Below are positions 45,231 to 55,138 of a stretch of 64,000 nucleotides of DNA, piece by piece; within the stretch, counting starts at the first letter, position 1, and every line of letters starts with the position of its first letter. The position numbers and the translations under genes were made by a program. The stretch is from Microvirga antarctica (GTDB lineage Bacteria; Pseudomonadota; Alphaproteobacteria; Rhizobiales; Beijerinckiaceae), in NCBI RefSeq assembly GCF_017921815.1, contig NZ_JAGEMM010000005.1, positions 186,001-250,000 on the forward strand, read 5' to 3'. The notes under the pieces were generated by a model, which was given only the letters and a program-made list of their open reading frames with translations, had not been told where the DNA came from and made no database searches.

Positions 45231-46235
45231 ATGCGTTCCCTGTCAGCCCCTCTCATGGCCGTCCTCCTGGTGATGGCGGCACCCGCATTCGCCCAGGAAG
45301 CCCCGCCCGTCCTGTCGCTGCGCCTGCCGGTCGCCTGCGAGATCGGCCGCACCTGCTTCATCCAGCATTATGTGGACCGCGATCCTTCCGCCAAGGTCCA
45401 GGATTACCAGTGCGGGACCATGACCTATGACGGCCATGACGGCACCGACATCCGCTTGCCCACCATGGCGGCCGAGCAGGCCGGCGTCCCCGTGGTGGCG
45501 GCCGCCGCCGGCACGGTGCTGCGGGTCCGCGATGGCGTTGCCGACGTGTCGATTGCCGGGCGGGGCCGTGAGAGCGTCGACACGCTCGAATGCGGCAACG
45601 GCGCGGTGATCGATCACGGGCAGGGGTGGGAAACCCAGTATTGTCACATGGCAAAGGGCAGCCTGGCGGTGAAGCCGGGCGACCCGGTCAAGGCGGGGGA
45701 CCCGATCGGCCGTGTCGGCCTGTCGGGCATGACCGAATTCCCGCATCTGCATTTCACGGTCCGCAAGAGCGGCACGCTGGTCGATCCCTTCGCGTTCGGC
45801 GCAGCGCCCGCCTCCTGCGGCGGCGGACAGGCGTTGTGGGAGGCCGCGGTCCAGGGCCATCTCGCCTATCGGGCAGGCTCCGTGCTGAACAAGGGTTACG
45901 CGACCGCTCCTGTCACCATGGCGGGGATCGAATCGGGCGAGACGGAACGGGACGTGCCGACCACCCGCTCGCCCGCGCTTGTGGCCTATGTGCGGGCCAT
46001 CGGCCTGAAAGGCGGCGACGTCCAGACCCTGACCCTGTTCGATCCGGACGGGAAGGCGCTGGCCGCCAACACCGCCCCGCCGCTCGACCGCGACAAGGCC
46101 CAATGGATGATGTTCTCGGGTCTCAAGAGCCCGCCCGGCGGGTTTCGCCCGGGTCTCTACCGCTCGGTCTACAAGGTCGTGCGGGACGGCAAGCCCGCCA
46201 TCGAGCAGGCCTTCGGCATCGCCCTCAAACCGTAA
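45231..46235 (+). CDS. secreted M23 family metallopeptidase
   Basis: M23 (LytM) enzymes cut peptidoglycan cross-links. The 334-residue protein has a signal peptide ending AFAQ. The zinc motif has H69 and D73 in DGHDGTD, then H139 in QYCHMAKG and H172/H174 in FPHLHFTV, so the full metal site is present and it is likely active. Four or more cysteines suggest periplasmic disulfides. The C-terminal 130 residues form an additional beta-rich domain of unknown role. Its 3' end lies nine bases from ccmB, at the second proposed inversion junction. Confidence 0.9.
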   Translation: MRSLSAPLMAVLLVMAAPAFAQEAPPVLSLRLPVACEIGRTCFIQHYVDRDPSAKVQDYQCGTMTYDGHDGTDIRLPTMAAEQAGVPVVAAAAGTVLRVRDGVADVSIAGRGRESVDTLECGNGAVIDHGQGWETQYCHMAKGSLAVKPGDPVKAGDPIGRVGLSGMTEFPHLHFTVRKSGTLVDPFAFGAAPASCGGGQALWEAAVQGHLAYRAGSVLNKGYATAPVTMAGIESGETERDVPTTRSPALVAYVRAIGLKGGDVQTLTLFDPDGKALAANTAPPLDRDKAQWMMFSGLKSPPGGFRPGLYRSVYKVVRDGKPAIEQAFGIALKP

Positions 46236-46244
46236 CCGGCGCTT

Positions 46245-46913
46245 TCAGACGTCGGAGCGGAGCGCTGCGGCCGCGCCAAAGGTGCCCACCACCGCGGCGA
46301 TGAGGGTGAGGGCGCAGAGAATCAGGAACGGGGTCGCAAACGGCACGGTACCGCCCAGGGCCGCATTGGCGGCGGCGACGCCGAAGATCAGCGTCGGAAT
46401 CATGAAGGGCAGGACGATGATCGACAGGATCAACCCGCCCCGTCGCAAGGAGGCCGTCAGCGCGGCCCCGACCGCCCCGAGGAAGGTCAGCGCCGGGGTG
46501 CCCACCAGCAGGGTCGCGGCTGTCGCCAGCATGCCTTCGGGGCTCAGCGCCACCAGCAGGCCGAACAGGGGGACGGCCAGCGCCAGCGGCAGGCCCGTCA
46601 CCAGCCAATGGGCCAGCACCTTGGCCAGCACCACGATCTCGAGCGGCACCGGCGACAGGCGCAGCAGGGCCAGCGAACCGTCTTCCTCATCGGCCTGAAA
46701 CAGCCGGTCGAGGCCGATCAAGGTCGAGAGGAGCGCTGCGATCCATAGGATGGCCGGGCCGATTCGCGACAGGAGATTGAGATCGGGCCCGAGCGCGAAG
46801 GGGATGAGCGTGACGATGGCGAGGAAAAACACGAGGCTCATCGTCCCCGATCCGCCGACCCGGGCGGCAAGTTTCAGATCGCGGACCAGCAGGGCGCGAA
46901 ACGATCCCATCAT
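46245..46913 (-). CDS. ccmB: haem exporter membrane protein CcmB
   Basis: CcmB is the membrane subunit of the CcmAB ATPase in cytochrome c maturation. The 222-residue protein has six hydrophobic helices and the family segments LVRDLKLAARVGG, LFQADEEDGSLALLRLSP and LPFMIPTLIFGVAA. The start ATG overlaps the ccmA stop (ATGA at 46910-46913). No ccmC follows; the next gene is the convergent M23 peptidase. ccmCDG are at 32069-33558 on the other strand. Confidence 0.95.
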   Translation of the reverse strand: MMGSFRALLVRDLKLAARVGGSGTMSLVFFLAIVTLIPFALGPDLNLLSRIGPAILWIAALLSTLIGLDRLFQADEEDGSLALLRLSPVPLEIVVLAKVLAHWLVTGLPLALAVPLFGLLVALSPEGMLATAATLLVGTPALTFLGAVGAALTASLRRGGLILSIIVLPFMIPTLIFGVAAANAALGGTVPFATPFLILCALTLIAAVVGTFGAAAALRSDV

Positions 46914-47551
46914 GCGATCCCCGCCGGGTTGCGTCCGATGGTCAGCTCCCTGGCGTCCGCGAGGCCCAGATTCTGGTGGGTCGCCACGACGATCATCCCG
47001 CCCTCGGCGCGGTGCGCCTCCATGAGCCGCAGCAGCAGGGCCTGCGAGGCGGTATCGAGGGCGGCACTCGGCTCGTCGAGCAGCCAGAGCGGCCGATGGG
47101 CGACGAGCAGACGGGCGAGCGCCACCCGGCGGCGCTGTCCGGCCGACAGATAGGCGACAGGCAGATGGAGCGCGTGGGCCAGGCCCAAAACCGCCAGCGC
47201 GTCTTCCGGCATGGCGCGCGGTTCGCCCAGGAAGTCGCGCGCGAAGGCGAGGTTCTCGCCGGCCGTCAGCGCGCCCTTCAGAGCCTCCCGATGGCCCACC
47301 ACATGCAGACATTCTGGCAGGAGCCGCTCGCCGGCCTCGCTCAGGTGAATGGCGCCTTGAGCCGGCGCCAGGCGACCGGCGAGGATGTCGAGCAGGGAGG
47401 ATTTGCCGGCGCCGTTGCGGCCCAGCACCATCAGGGCCTCGCCGGGGCTGAGCGTGAAGGACAGGCCGGAGAAGATCCGGCGCTCGCCCCGCTCGCAGGC
47501 AAGATTCTCGACCCTGATACGCAAACTGCCGGACCCCCGCCGTGATTCCAC
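46910..47551 (-). CDS. ccmA: haem exporter ATPase CcmA
   Basis: CcmA is the ATPase that drives release of haem-loaded CcmE. The 213-residue ABC protein has Walker A GRNGAGKSSLLDIL, signature LSAGQRRRVALARLLV and Walker B PLWLLDEPSAALD. The GTG at 47551 is used as start; no ATG is available that keeps the first strand (LRIRVENLACERG), and an in-frame TTG at the start of that strand is possible. It is divergent from acnA over 194 bases, as in other Hyphomicrobiales. Confidence 0.94.
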   Translation of the reverse strand: MESRRGSGSLRIRVENLACERGERRIFSGLSFTLSPGEALMVLGRNGAGKSSLLDILAGRLAPAQGAIHLSEAGERLLPECLHVVGHREALKGALTAGENLAFARDFLGEPRAMPEDALAVLGLAHALHLPVAYLSAGQRRRVALARLLVAHRPLWLLDEPSAALDTASQALLLRLMEAHRAEGGMIVVATHQNLGLADARELTIGRNPAGIA

Positions 47552-47745
47552 CCCAGAATGGTTCTAAACCGTGTAGCGGGGTCGTTCGAAATGATCTATA
47601 TCACCGTTGGCTGCGCCGCGCGCCAAGCGTCCAACCCGCTTAAGCGCGCCTTCTCTCCCCATCCGGGCACCCCCGGAGCGGCGCGCGCTTATCGCGCTTT
47701 CGGCCGAACACCCAGTTCGTAACCCAATGCACGCGAGGATTCGCC

Positions 47746-50451
47746 GTGACGCTCTCCAACAGCTTTAAAGCCCTCCAGACTCTCAAGGTCGGCGACAAGA
47801 CCTACTCCTATTATTCGCTCCCCGAGGCCGAGAAGAACGGCCTGAAGGGCATTTCCAAGCTCCCCTTCTCGATGAAGGTGCTGCTCGAGAACCTGCTGCG
47901 GTTCGAGGACGGACGCACCGTCACGAAAGCCGATATCGAGGCGGTCGCCGCCTGGGTCGACAATCGCGGCAAGGCCGAGAAGGAAATCGCCTACCGGCCC
48001 GCCCGCGTGCTGATGCAGGATTTCACCGGCGTGCCCGCCGTCGTGGATCTGGCCGCCATGCGCGACGCCATGAAGGGCCTGGGCGGCGATCCCCGCAAGA
48101 TCAACCCGCTGGTGCCCGTCGATCTCGTCATCGACCATTCGGTCATCGTCGACGAATTCGGCACCCCCAAGGCCTTCGACCGCAACGTGGAGCTGGAATA
48201 CCAGCGCAACGGCGAGCGTTACCGCTTCCTCAAATGGGGCAAGTCGGCCTTCGAGAATTTCTCCGTCGTGCCCCCCGGCACCGGCATCTGCCACCAGGTC
48301 AACCTCGAATTCCTCTCGCAGACCGTCTGGACCCGCAAGGATCCGGCGACCGGCACCGAGATGGCCTATCCCGACACGCTGGTGGGCACCGATTCGCACA
48401 CCACGATGGTCAACGGTCTGGCCGTCCTCGGCTGGGGCGTCGGCGGCATCGAGGCTGAGGCCGCCATGCTCGGCCAGCCGGTCTCCATGCTGATCCCGGA
48501 AGTCATCGGCTTCAAGCTCACCGGCAAGCTGCGCGAAGGCATGACGGCGACCGATCTGGTGCTCACCGTCACCCAGATGCTGCGCAAGAAGGGCGTCGTC
48601 GGCAAGTTCGTCGAGTTCTTCGGCCCCGGCCTCAACGACATGACGGTGGCCGACCGCGCGACCATCGGCAACATGGCGCCCGAATACGGCGCCACCTGCG
48701 GCTTCTTCCCGATCGACAAGCGCGCCATCGAATATCTCACCACCACCAGCCGCACCGATGAGCGTATCGCGCTCGTCGAGGCCTACGCCAAGGCGCAGGG
48801 CATGTGGCGCACCGCCGAGACCGCCGACCCGGTCTTCACCGATACGCTCGAACTCGATCTCGACGACGTGCAGCCCTCGCTTGCCGGTCCCAAGCGTCCG
48901 CAGGACCGGGTCACCCTCGACACCGCCAAGACCGCGTTCGAGTCCGCGATGGACAAGGAATTCCGCAAGGCCGGCGAACTTCACAAGCGGGTCAAGGTGG
49001 AGAGCGCCAACTTCGATCTCGGCCATGGCGACGTGGTGATCGCGGCCATCACCTCCTGCACCAACACGTCCAATCCGAGCGTGATGATCGGCGCCGGCCT
49101 GCTCGCCCGAAACGCGGTCGCCAAGGGCCTGAAGTCGAAGCCGTGGGTGAAGACCTCGCTGGCCCCCGGCTCGCAGATCGTCGAAGAATATTTCCGCAAG
49201 GCGGGCCTGCAGGGCGATCTCGATGCGCTCGGCTTCAACCTCGTGGGCTTCGGCTGCACCACCTGCATCGGCAATTCCGGCCCGCTGCCGGAAAACGTCT
49301 CGAAGGCCATCAACGACAATGACCTCGTGGCGGTGTCGGTGCTGTCCGGCAACCGCAACTTCGAGGGCCGCGTGAACCCCGACGTCCGGGCGAACTACCT
49401 CGCCTCGCCGCCGCTGGTGGTGGCCTACGCGCTTGCCGGCTCGATGTTCATCGACATCTCCAAGGACCCGCTCGGCATCGGGTCCGACGGCCAGCCCGTC
49501 TATCTCAAGGACATCTGGCCGTCGTCGACGGAGATCCAGGAATTCATCGACCGCACGATCACCAGCGAGCTGTTCGGCAGCCGCTACGCGGACGTGTTCA
49601 CGGGCGACGACAACTGGAAGGGCGTCACGGTCGAGGAAGGCCTCAACTTCAAGTGGGACATGGGCTCGACCTATGTGCAGAACCCGCCGTATTTCGAGGG
49701 CATGACCAAGCAGCCCAAGCCCATCACGGACATCGCCAATGCGCGCATCCTGGGCCTCTTCCTCGATTCGATCACGACCGACCACATCTCGCCGGCGGGC
49801 AACATCCGTGCCAATTCACCGGCGGGCAAATATCTGCTCGAGCATCAGGTCGCGGTGGCGGATTTCAACCAGTACGGCACCCGCCGCGGCAACCACGAAA
49901 TCATGATGCGCGGCACCTTCGCCAATATCCGCATCAAGAACCAGATGGTGCGCGACGAGGCCGGCAACGTGGTGGAAGGCGGCTACACCATCCACCATCC
50001 GTCGGGTGAGCGGATGTTCATCTACGACGCCGCCATGCGCTACCAGGAAGAGGGCGTGCCGCTCATCGTCCTGGCCGGCAAGGAATACGGCACCGGATCG
50101 TCCCGCGACTGGGCCGCCAAGGGCACCAACCTCCTCGGCGTGCGCGCCGTGGTGGCCGAGAGCTTCGAGCGCATCCACCGCTCGAACCTCGTCGGCATGG
50201 GCGTGGCGCCGTTCGTGTTCGAGGGCGAGACGTCGTGGACATCGCTCGGTCTCAAGGGCGACGAGACGATCACCATCCACGGCCTCGCCGAAGGCCTCAA
50301 GCCGCGCCAGCGCATGGAGATGGAAATCACCTCCGCGGATGGATCGGTCCAGAAGGTCCCGCTCGTCTGCCGCATCGATACGCTCGACGAGCTGGAATAT
50401 TTCCGCCACGGCGGCATCCTGCAATACGTCCTGCGCCAGCTCGCAGCCTAA
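47746..50451 (+). CDS. acnA: aconitate hydratase AcnA
   Basis: AcnA interconverts citrate and isocitrate in the TCA cycle with a 4Fe-4S cluster. The 901-residue protein has the cluster cysteines in [10 protein letters not shown] (about residue 437) and [10 protein letters not shown] (about 504 and 507). The C-terminal swivel domain carries [12 protein letters not shown]. The start is a GTG at 47746 ([11 protein letters not shown]). A strong hairpin follows the stop. Confidence 0.97.
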   Translation: MTLSNSFKALQTLKVGDKTYSYYSLPEAEKNGLKGISKLPFSMKVLLENLLRFEDGRTVTKADIEAVAAWVDNRGKAEKEIAYRPARVLMQDFTGVPAVVDLAAMRDAMKGLGGDPRKINPLVPVDLVIDHSVIVDEFGTPKAFDRNVELEYQRNGERYRFLKWGKSAFENFSVVPPGTGICHQVNLEFLSQTVWTRKDPATGTEMAYPDTLVGTDSHTTMVNGLAVLGWGVGGIEAEAAMLGQPVSMLIPEVIGFKLTGKLREGMTATDLVLTVTQMLRKKGVVGKFVEFFGPGLNDMTVADRATIGNMAPEYGATCGFFPIDKRAIEYLTTTSRTDERIALVEAYAKAQGMWRTAETADPVFTDTLELDLDDVQPSLAGPKRPQDRVTLDTAKTAFESAMDKEFRKAGELHKRVKVESANFDLGHGDVVIAAITSCTNTSNPSVMIGAGLLARNAVAKGLKSKPWVKTSLAPGSQIVEEYFRKAGLQGDLDALGFNLVGFGCTTCIGNSGPLPENVSKAINDNDLVAVSVLSGNRNFEGRVNPDVRANYLASPPLVVAYALAGSMFIDISKDPLGIGSDGQPVYLKDIWPSSTEIQEFIDRTITSELFGSRYADVFTGDDNWKGVTVEEGLNFKWDMGSTYVQNPPYFEGMTKQPKPITDIANARILGLFLDSITTDHISPAGNIRANSPAGKYLLEHQVAVADFNQYGTRRGNHEIMMRGTFANIRIKNQMVRDEAGNVVEGGYTIHHPSGERMFIYDAAMRYQEEGVPLIVLAGKEYGTGSSRDWAAKGTNLLGVRAVVAESFERIHRSNLVGMGVAPFVFEGETSWTSLGLKGDETITIHGLAEGLKPRQRMEMEITSADGSVQKVPLVCRIDTLDELEYFRHGGILQYVLRQLAA

Positions 50452-50491
50452 GCAGTCCGGCTTCCCCGCCGCACACCTGCTCCAAAAAAAT

Positions 50492-50526
50492 CGCCCGCCT
50501 CTCGGCACACGAGGGGCGGGCGTTTC
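50492..50526. terminator. bidirectional terminator between acnA and the RTX gene
   Basis: CGCCCGCC-CTCG pairs with CGAG-GGCGGGCG. On the plus strand only three T follow, but on the minus strand the stem is followed by a run of seven T. It thus terminates the leftward RTX gene strongly and probably also acnA. Confidence 0.85.
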
Positions 50527-50560
50527 TGTGTCGATCGTGCTCTGCGACGGACGGGTTTCG

Positions 50561-52624
50561 TCAGATCACAAAGAAATCCGCCGCGGTGAGCTTGAGGCCC
50601 TTCTTCAGGACGGCGAATTCGATGGCGGGTTTTCCGCCCGAACCGTCGATGTCGTAGAAGAGGCCGCCCGTCTTGGCGTTGTAGACAACGTGGTCGTCTT
50701 TGTCCTTGGCCGCGGTGCCGATGGTGAAGAACGCCTTGTTGAGCTTGCCCGGGTGCGCTGACGTGCCCTTGCCCAGCGTCTTGAAGACCGCGTTGCCGAG
50801 GTGAATGGAATCGTCCCTGACGTTGAAATCGGTAATCGTGTCGAGATTGGTCTTCTTGTTCAGCCGGGTGTCGAACACGAAGATGTCCTGGCCCGTGCCG
50901 CCGGTGAGCATGTCCTTGCCGGCGCCGCCGACGAGCCTGTCGTTTCCGGCGTTCCCGTTCAAGGTGTCGTTGCCGCCGAGGCCGAACAGGACGTCGTTGC
51001 CGCTCACCCCGATCAGCGTGTCGTTGCCGGCGCTTCCGACTTTCGGAACTCCCGTGCCCGCGCCCGTGCCCGTGCCAGTTCCGGTGCCGGTGCCGGTTCC
51101 GGTTCCGGTTCCCGTCCCGCCATCGCTGTTGAGCGTCATCCGGCCCGTCGCGAGGTCGATCGCATAGGTGGCCGTGGCGGTCTGGCCGTTCTCCGTCACT
51201 GATACGGCAGCCGTCTTGGTTCCGCCCGCCGCATAGGCGTGCGTGAAGGACGCCTTGCCGGCGGACGGCTGCACCGTGCTGGTCAGGCCGTCGCCCCACG
51301 CGATGGTGGCGGACGTCGCCTGGCCGACATCGAAGCTGACCTCGACGAACTGCTTGCCGGTGACGGCGGTCGTGTGGGCCCGAAAGAGCAGGTCCGTCGC
51401 GTAGATGTCGCGCTCGTTGTTGACGTCGCCCGGCACGAACCCGCCGAAGCTGTCGAACACCACATGGCGGGCATCGGGCGTCATCTGCGGATTGTAGCTG
51501 TTGTGGTCGGAGCCCTGTGCGGTCTCACCGGTCAGCGTGGTCGAGAGCCGGATGATCTCGCCGGTCGTCAGATCCTTGCGAAAGATGTCCTGCGCGCCGT
51601 TGGTGTCGCCGGGCACCAGTTTCGAGCCGAGGCTGGTGAACACCACATAGCGTCCGTCGGCACTGATCTGCGGCGCCAGGCTGTCGCCGTCGGATTGCGC
51701 GCCGGTGGCGCTTGTGGAGACGCGCAGAATTTCGCCCGTCATGAGGTTCTTGCGGAAGATGTCGTATTTGCCGTTGGTGTCGCCGGGCACGAGGGCGCGG
51801 GCGAGGCTGGAGAACACGACGTAGAGCCCGGAATCGCTGATCTGCGCCTCCTTGCTGTGGTTCGTGCCCTGGTTGCTGTCCTTGTCGCAGGAGATCAGGA
51901 AGAGCTCCTGGGTCTCCAGGTTCTTCATCAGCACCTGAGCGGTGCCGCTCGATGGAATGAGGTCGGTGGCGATGCTGGAAAAGAGGACGAACCTGCCGTC
52001 TCCGGTGAACTTGCCGTCCCAGCTGTTGCCGTCGTGCCCCTGCTGGCCCTGCACGCCGATCGACACCCGCGTGACCGCGCCGCCAGCGAGCGTCTTGACG
52101 AAGATGTCCTTGCTGCCATTGGTGTCCCCGGTCACCAGATTGCCGGCCTCGCTGGCGAACACCACGCGGGTGCCATCCGGGCTGAAGCGCGGCGACATGC
52201 TGGCGCCGTTGGCGAGCGCGCCGCCCGATGTCCTCGAGATAAGCGTCGTCGTGTGGGTCTGCAGGTCGGTCAGAAAGACGTCCTCGACGTCATTGGTGTC
52301 TCCGGCGACGAGGTCGTTGGCCGTGGACGAGAACAGCACATAGCGGCCGTCGGGGCTGATCGCCAGGTCGTAGGCCTCGGTGGGCGCGCCGCCGGGATTG
52401 GTGGTGACCCGAACGATCTCGCCGGTTTGGAGGTCCTTGCGGAAAATATCCGGCTGGTTGTTGGTATCGCCCCCCACGAGTGCGGCGTCGCTGTAGAACA
52501 CGGTATAGCGCCCGTCCGGGGTGAGTTGCGGCCTGAAGCTCTGGCCGTTGGCAGCGGTGGCCTGGACCAGGATGTCTTTTTCGGTTGGACGCGCGAAAGA
52601 CGCAAGCGTGATGGTCGGCGACAC
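50561..52624 (-). CDS. RTX-type secreted protein with seven-bladed beta-propeller and calcium-binding repeats
   Basis: This 687-residue protein is built of clear parts. Residues 15-410 hold seven TolB/WD40-like blades, each with SPDGRYV(L/V)FSS and PGDTNG..DIF-type loops near residues 52, 108, 165, 281, 338 and 399; the blade near 225 is degenerate. Residues 420-490 form a PKD-like domain (ATIAWGDGLTSTV). About 502-525 are a Thr-Gly linker. Residues 531-582 hold five to six nonapeptide RTX repeats (GSAGNDTL, GGNDTLNG, GGAGKDML). The C-terminus ends FFVI, a type I secretion-like tail. No Sec signal is seen. The start is GTG 52624 with GGAGAG upstream; upstream ATGs would add unconserved sequence. 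Ligand and role are unknown. Confidence 0.88.
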   Translation of the reverse strand: MSPTITLASFARPTEKDILVQATAANGQSFRPQLTPDGRYTVFYSDAALVGGDTNNQPDIFRKDLQTGEIVRVTTNPGGAPTEAYDLAISPDGRYVLFSSTANDLVAGDTNDVEDVFLTDLQTHTTTLISRTSGGALANGASMSPRFSPDGTRVVFASEAGNLVTGDTNGSKDIFVKTLAGGAVTRVSIGVQGQQGHDGNSWDGKFTGDGRFVLFSSIATDLIPSSGTAQVLMKNLETQELFLISCDKDSNQGTNHSKEAQISDSGLYVVFSSLARALVPGDTNGKYDIFRKNLMTGEILRVSTSATGAQSDGDSLAPQISADGRYVVFTSLGSKLVPGDTNGAQDIFRKDLTTGEIIRLSTTLTGETAQGSDHNSYNPQMTPDARHVVFDSFGGFVPGDVNNERDIYATDLLFRAHTTAVTGKQFVEVSFDVGQATSATIAWGDGLTSTVQPSAGKASFTHAYAAGGTKTAAVSVTENGQTATATYAIDLATGRMTLNSDGGTGTGTGTGTGTGTGTGTGAGTGVPKVGSAGNDTLIGVSGNDVLFGLGGNDTLNGNAGNDRLVGGAGKDMLTGGTGQDIFVFDTRLNKKTNLDTITDFNVRDDSIHLGNAVFKTLGKGTSAHPGKLNKAFFTIGTAAKDKDDHVVYNAKTGGLFYDIDGSGGKPAIEFAVLKKGLKLTAADFFVI
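51051..51120 (-). repeat. hexanucleotide repeat coding a Thr-Gly linker
   Basis: About eleven units related to GGTACG/GGCACC, as read on the coding strand, make a threonine-glycine run of some 24 residues between the PKD-like domain and the RTX repeats. The six-base unit can change in number without a frameshift. Third-position variation between units shows it is not newly made. Confidence 0.85.
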
Positions 52625-52898
52625 GGGACTCTCCAGAGTTCGGTTCGGTACAATATAACATATAGAAACGGGATGAGTTCCATGCGGTGCTGAGGCGCAC
52701 CCCCCGATGGAGGGAACCGGCCGGTTCTTGACTCCCGGAGCTTTTGCCCATACCTCCTGCCCGCAAATCATGTGAGCGTGCCCAATTGAGCCGCCGCCCA
52801 GCCCGCGAGGCTGGAGGTCCACGTCCGACAGCGCGATGCGCCCTCGGGCGCGCTCCTGTTTGGGTATGGGGTCGGGTTTGGACCGGATGGGAGACGGC

Positions 52899-53114
52899 AT
52901 GGCGGGAGACACATTGCGCATCGAGGACGCGGTCAACGAGACCTGCCCGTGGTCGGGAAAACCGATCGCGGCGGATTCGCTGACCCGCTATCGCGATGCC
53001 GTGGTGGGCTTCTGCAATCCCGGCTGCCGCGACAAGTTCGAGGCTGCCACCGCGCATTTCGACAAGGCGCTGGAAGCCCGCGACGTGCCGCTCCTCGCGA
53101 AGGGAATTGAATAG
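52899..53114 (+). CDS. small Cys4 (YHS/TRASH-like) metal-binding protein
   Basis: The 71-residue protein has the pattern CPWSGKPI...GFCNPGCRDKFE, three cysteines and a CPWSG loop resembling YHS or TRASH zinc-binding motifs. Close homologues in Hyphomicrobiales are often labelled glutathione S-transferase, which the sequence does not support. GGGAG nine bases upstream of the ATG at 52899 favours that start over the ATG at 52887. It ends two bases before ffh, so it is co-transcribed with the SRP gene, but I see no functional tie. Confidence 0.75.
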   Translation: MAGDTLRIEDAVNETCPWSGKPIAADSLTRYRDAVVGFCNPGCRDKFEAATAHFDKALEARDVPLLAKGIE

Positions 53115-53116
53115 CC

Positions 53117-54679
53117 ATGTTCGAGGGCCTGTCCGACAAACTCTCCACCATTCTCAACGGCCTGACGCGCCGCGGCGCGCTGACCGAGGAGGACGTGAAC
53201 GCGGCCCTGCGCGAAGTCCGCCGGGCATTGCTCGAGGCCGACGTCGCGCTCGAGGTCGTGCGCTCCTTCACCGACAAGGTGCGGGCGCGGGCGGTCGGCG
53301 CGGAGGTCGTCAAGTCGGTCTCGCCGGGCCAGCAGGTCGTCAAGATCGTCCATGACCAGCTCGTCGAGATGCTGGGCGCGGATGCGGCGGTCATCGATCT
53401 CAACGCACCGGCCCCCGTCGCCATCCTGATGGTCGGCCTCCAGGGCTCGGGCAAGACGACGACCACGGCCAAGATCGCCAAGCGGCTGACCGCGCGCGAC
53501 AAGCGCCGGGTGCTGCTGGCCTCCCTCGATACCCGCCGCCCGGCCGCTATGGAACAGCTCGCGGTCCTGGGCCAGCAGGTCGGCGTCGACACGCTGCCGA
53601 TCGTTGCCGGCCAGACCGCCGTGCAGATCGCCCGCCGCGCCATGGAGGCCGCCCGCCTTGGCGGCTACGACGTGGTGATGCTCGACACCGCCGGCCGCGT
53701 GACGGTCGACGAGAGTCTGATGCTGGAGGCCGCCGAAGTCAGGGCCGCCACCAACCCGCACGAGGTGCTGCTCGTTGCCGACGCGCTGACGGGTCAGGAC
53801 GCGGTCAACACCGCGCGGGCCTTCGACGAACGCCTCGGCGTCACTGGCATCGTGCTGACCCGCATGGACGGCGATGCCCGCGGCGGCGCGGCGCTTTCCA
53901 TGCGCGCCGTCACCGGCAAGCCGATCAAGCTTGTGGGCACCGGCGAAAAAGTCGATGCGCTGGAGGAATTCCACCCCTCGCGCGTCGCCAACCGCATCCT
54001 CGGCATGGGCGACATCGTCTCCCTGGTCGAGAAGGCGGCGGAGAATTTCGACCAGGCGCAGGCCCAGCGCATGGCCGACAAGATGCGCAAGGGCAAGTTC
54101 GATCTCGAGGATCTGCGCGACCAGCTCGCCCAGATGGAAAAGATCGGCGGCATCGGCGGCATGCTGGGCATGATGCCCGGCATCGGCAAGATGAAGGCGC
54201 AGCTCGAGAACGCCAATCTCGACGACAAGGTCATCAAGCGCCAGCGCGCCATCATCGATTCGATGACCCCGAAGGAGCGCCGCAACCCGGATCTCCTCAA
54301 GGCGTCGCGCAAGAAGCGGATCGCCGCGGGCTCGGGCGCGAAGGTCGAGGAGGTCAACAAGCTCCTCAAGATGCACCGCCAGATGGCCGACGTCATGAAG
54401 ATGATGGGCGGCGGCAAGGGACGCGGCATGGCCGGCGCCCTGGGCAACATGTTCGGCATCGGCAAGGGCGGCATGGGCGGGATGGGCGGCATGCCGCAAC
54501 CCACGCCCGAGCAGATCGAGGCGATGCAGAAGCAGATGGGCGGCGGGGGCGGCCTCGGGCCGATGCCCCCCGGTCTTGCCGGCGGCGGCAAGGGCCCGCC
54601 GGGCCTTCCCGGCCTCGGCCCGAAGATCCCCGGCCTGCCGGGCCTCGGCGGGTTTCCGTTCGGAGGCAAGAAGAAGTGA
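53117..54679 (+). CDS. ffh: signal recognition particle protein Ffh
   Basis: Ffh binds signal peptides at the ribosome and docks with FtsY (36229). The 520-residue protein has the N domain, then the G domain with P-loop GLQGSGKTTTTAK, LDTAGRV and TRMDGDARGG. The methionine-rich M domain (about 300-440) is followed by an unusually long tail (about 440-520) rich in Gly, Met and Pro and ending in lysines. This tail is longer than in E. coli Ffh but common in Hyphomicrobiales. rpsP follows after 82 bases. Confidence 0.97.
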   Translation: MFEGLSDKLSTILNGLTRRGALTEEDVNAALREVRRALLEADVALEVVRSFTDKVRARAVGAEVVKSVSPGQQVVKIVHDQLVEMLGADAAVIDLNAPAPVAILMVGLQGSGKTTTTAKIAKRLTARDKRRVLLASLDTRRPAAMEQLAVLGQQVGVDTLPIVAGQTAVQIARRAMEAARLGGYDVVMLDTAGRVTVDESLMLEAAEVRAATNPHEVLLVADALTGQDAVNTARAFDERLGVTGIVLTRMDGDARGGAALSMRAVTGKPIKLVGTGEKVDALEEFHPSRVANRILGMGDIVSLVEKAAENFDQAQAQRMADKMRKGKFDLEDLRDQLAQMEKIGGIGGMLGMMPGIGKMKAQLENANLDDKVIKRQRAIIDSMTPKERRNPDLLKASRKKRIAAGSGAKVEEVNKLLKMHRQMADVMKMMGGGKGRGMAGALGNMFGIGKGGMGGMGGMPQPTPEQIEAMQKQMGGGGGLGPMPPGLAGGGKGPPGLPGLGPKIPGLPGLGGFPFGGKKK

Positions 54680-54761
54680 GTTTCTGCCGGCTCGGCCTGC
54701 GTTCAGCGGGCCGGGACGGCAGCCGAGAAGTCGATCAGGACAACGCTAAAAGGAGCACATA

Positions 54762-55133
54762 ATGTCCCTCAAGATCCGTCTGACCCGTGGTGGCGCGAAG
54801 AAGCGTCCCTATTACCGTATCGTTGTGGCCGATGCCCGTTCGCCCCGCGACGGCCGTTTCATCGACAAGGTCGGCACCTATGACCCGATGAAGCCCAAGG
54901 ACGATGCCTCGCGCGTCACCCTCGAGACCGACAAGATCACCGCCTGGCTTGCCAAGGGCGCCCAGCCGACCGACCGCGTCCTGCGCTTCCTCGATGCGGC
55001 AGGCCTCGTGAAGCGCAATGCGCGCAACAACCCGCAGAAGGCGGTCCCCGGCAAGAAGGCCCAGGAGCGTTCGGATGCGCGCGCGGCCGCTGCCGCTGCC
55101 GCAGCAGCCCCCGCCGAAGGCGACGCGGCGTAA
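54762..55133 (+). CDS. rpsP: 30S ribosomal protein S16
   Basis: S16 binds 16S rRNA early in 30S assembly. The 123-residue protein starts [20 protein letters not shown], the standard family N-terminus. It has a C-terminal tail of about 35 residues rich in Ala, Lys and Arg, as in other alphaproteobacteria. AAAGGAGC before the ATG is a strong ribosome-binding site. It starts the rpsP-rimM-trmD operon; rimM begins five bases after its stop. Confidence 0.97.
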   Translation: MSLKIRLTRGGAKKRPYYRIVVADARSPRDGRFIDKVGTYDPMKPKDDASRVTLETDKITAWLAKGAQPTDRVLRFLDAAGLVKRNARNNPQKAVPGKKAQERSDARAAAAAAAAAPAEGDAA

Positions 55134-55138
55134 CGCCG

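Noticed and set aside
47689..49785. A 698-codon open frame opposite acnA
   Set aside because: AcnA is complete on the plus strand with all cluster cysteines; the minus frame has no recognised motif.
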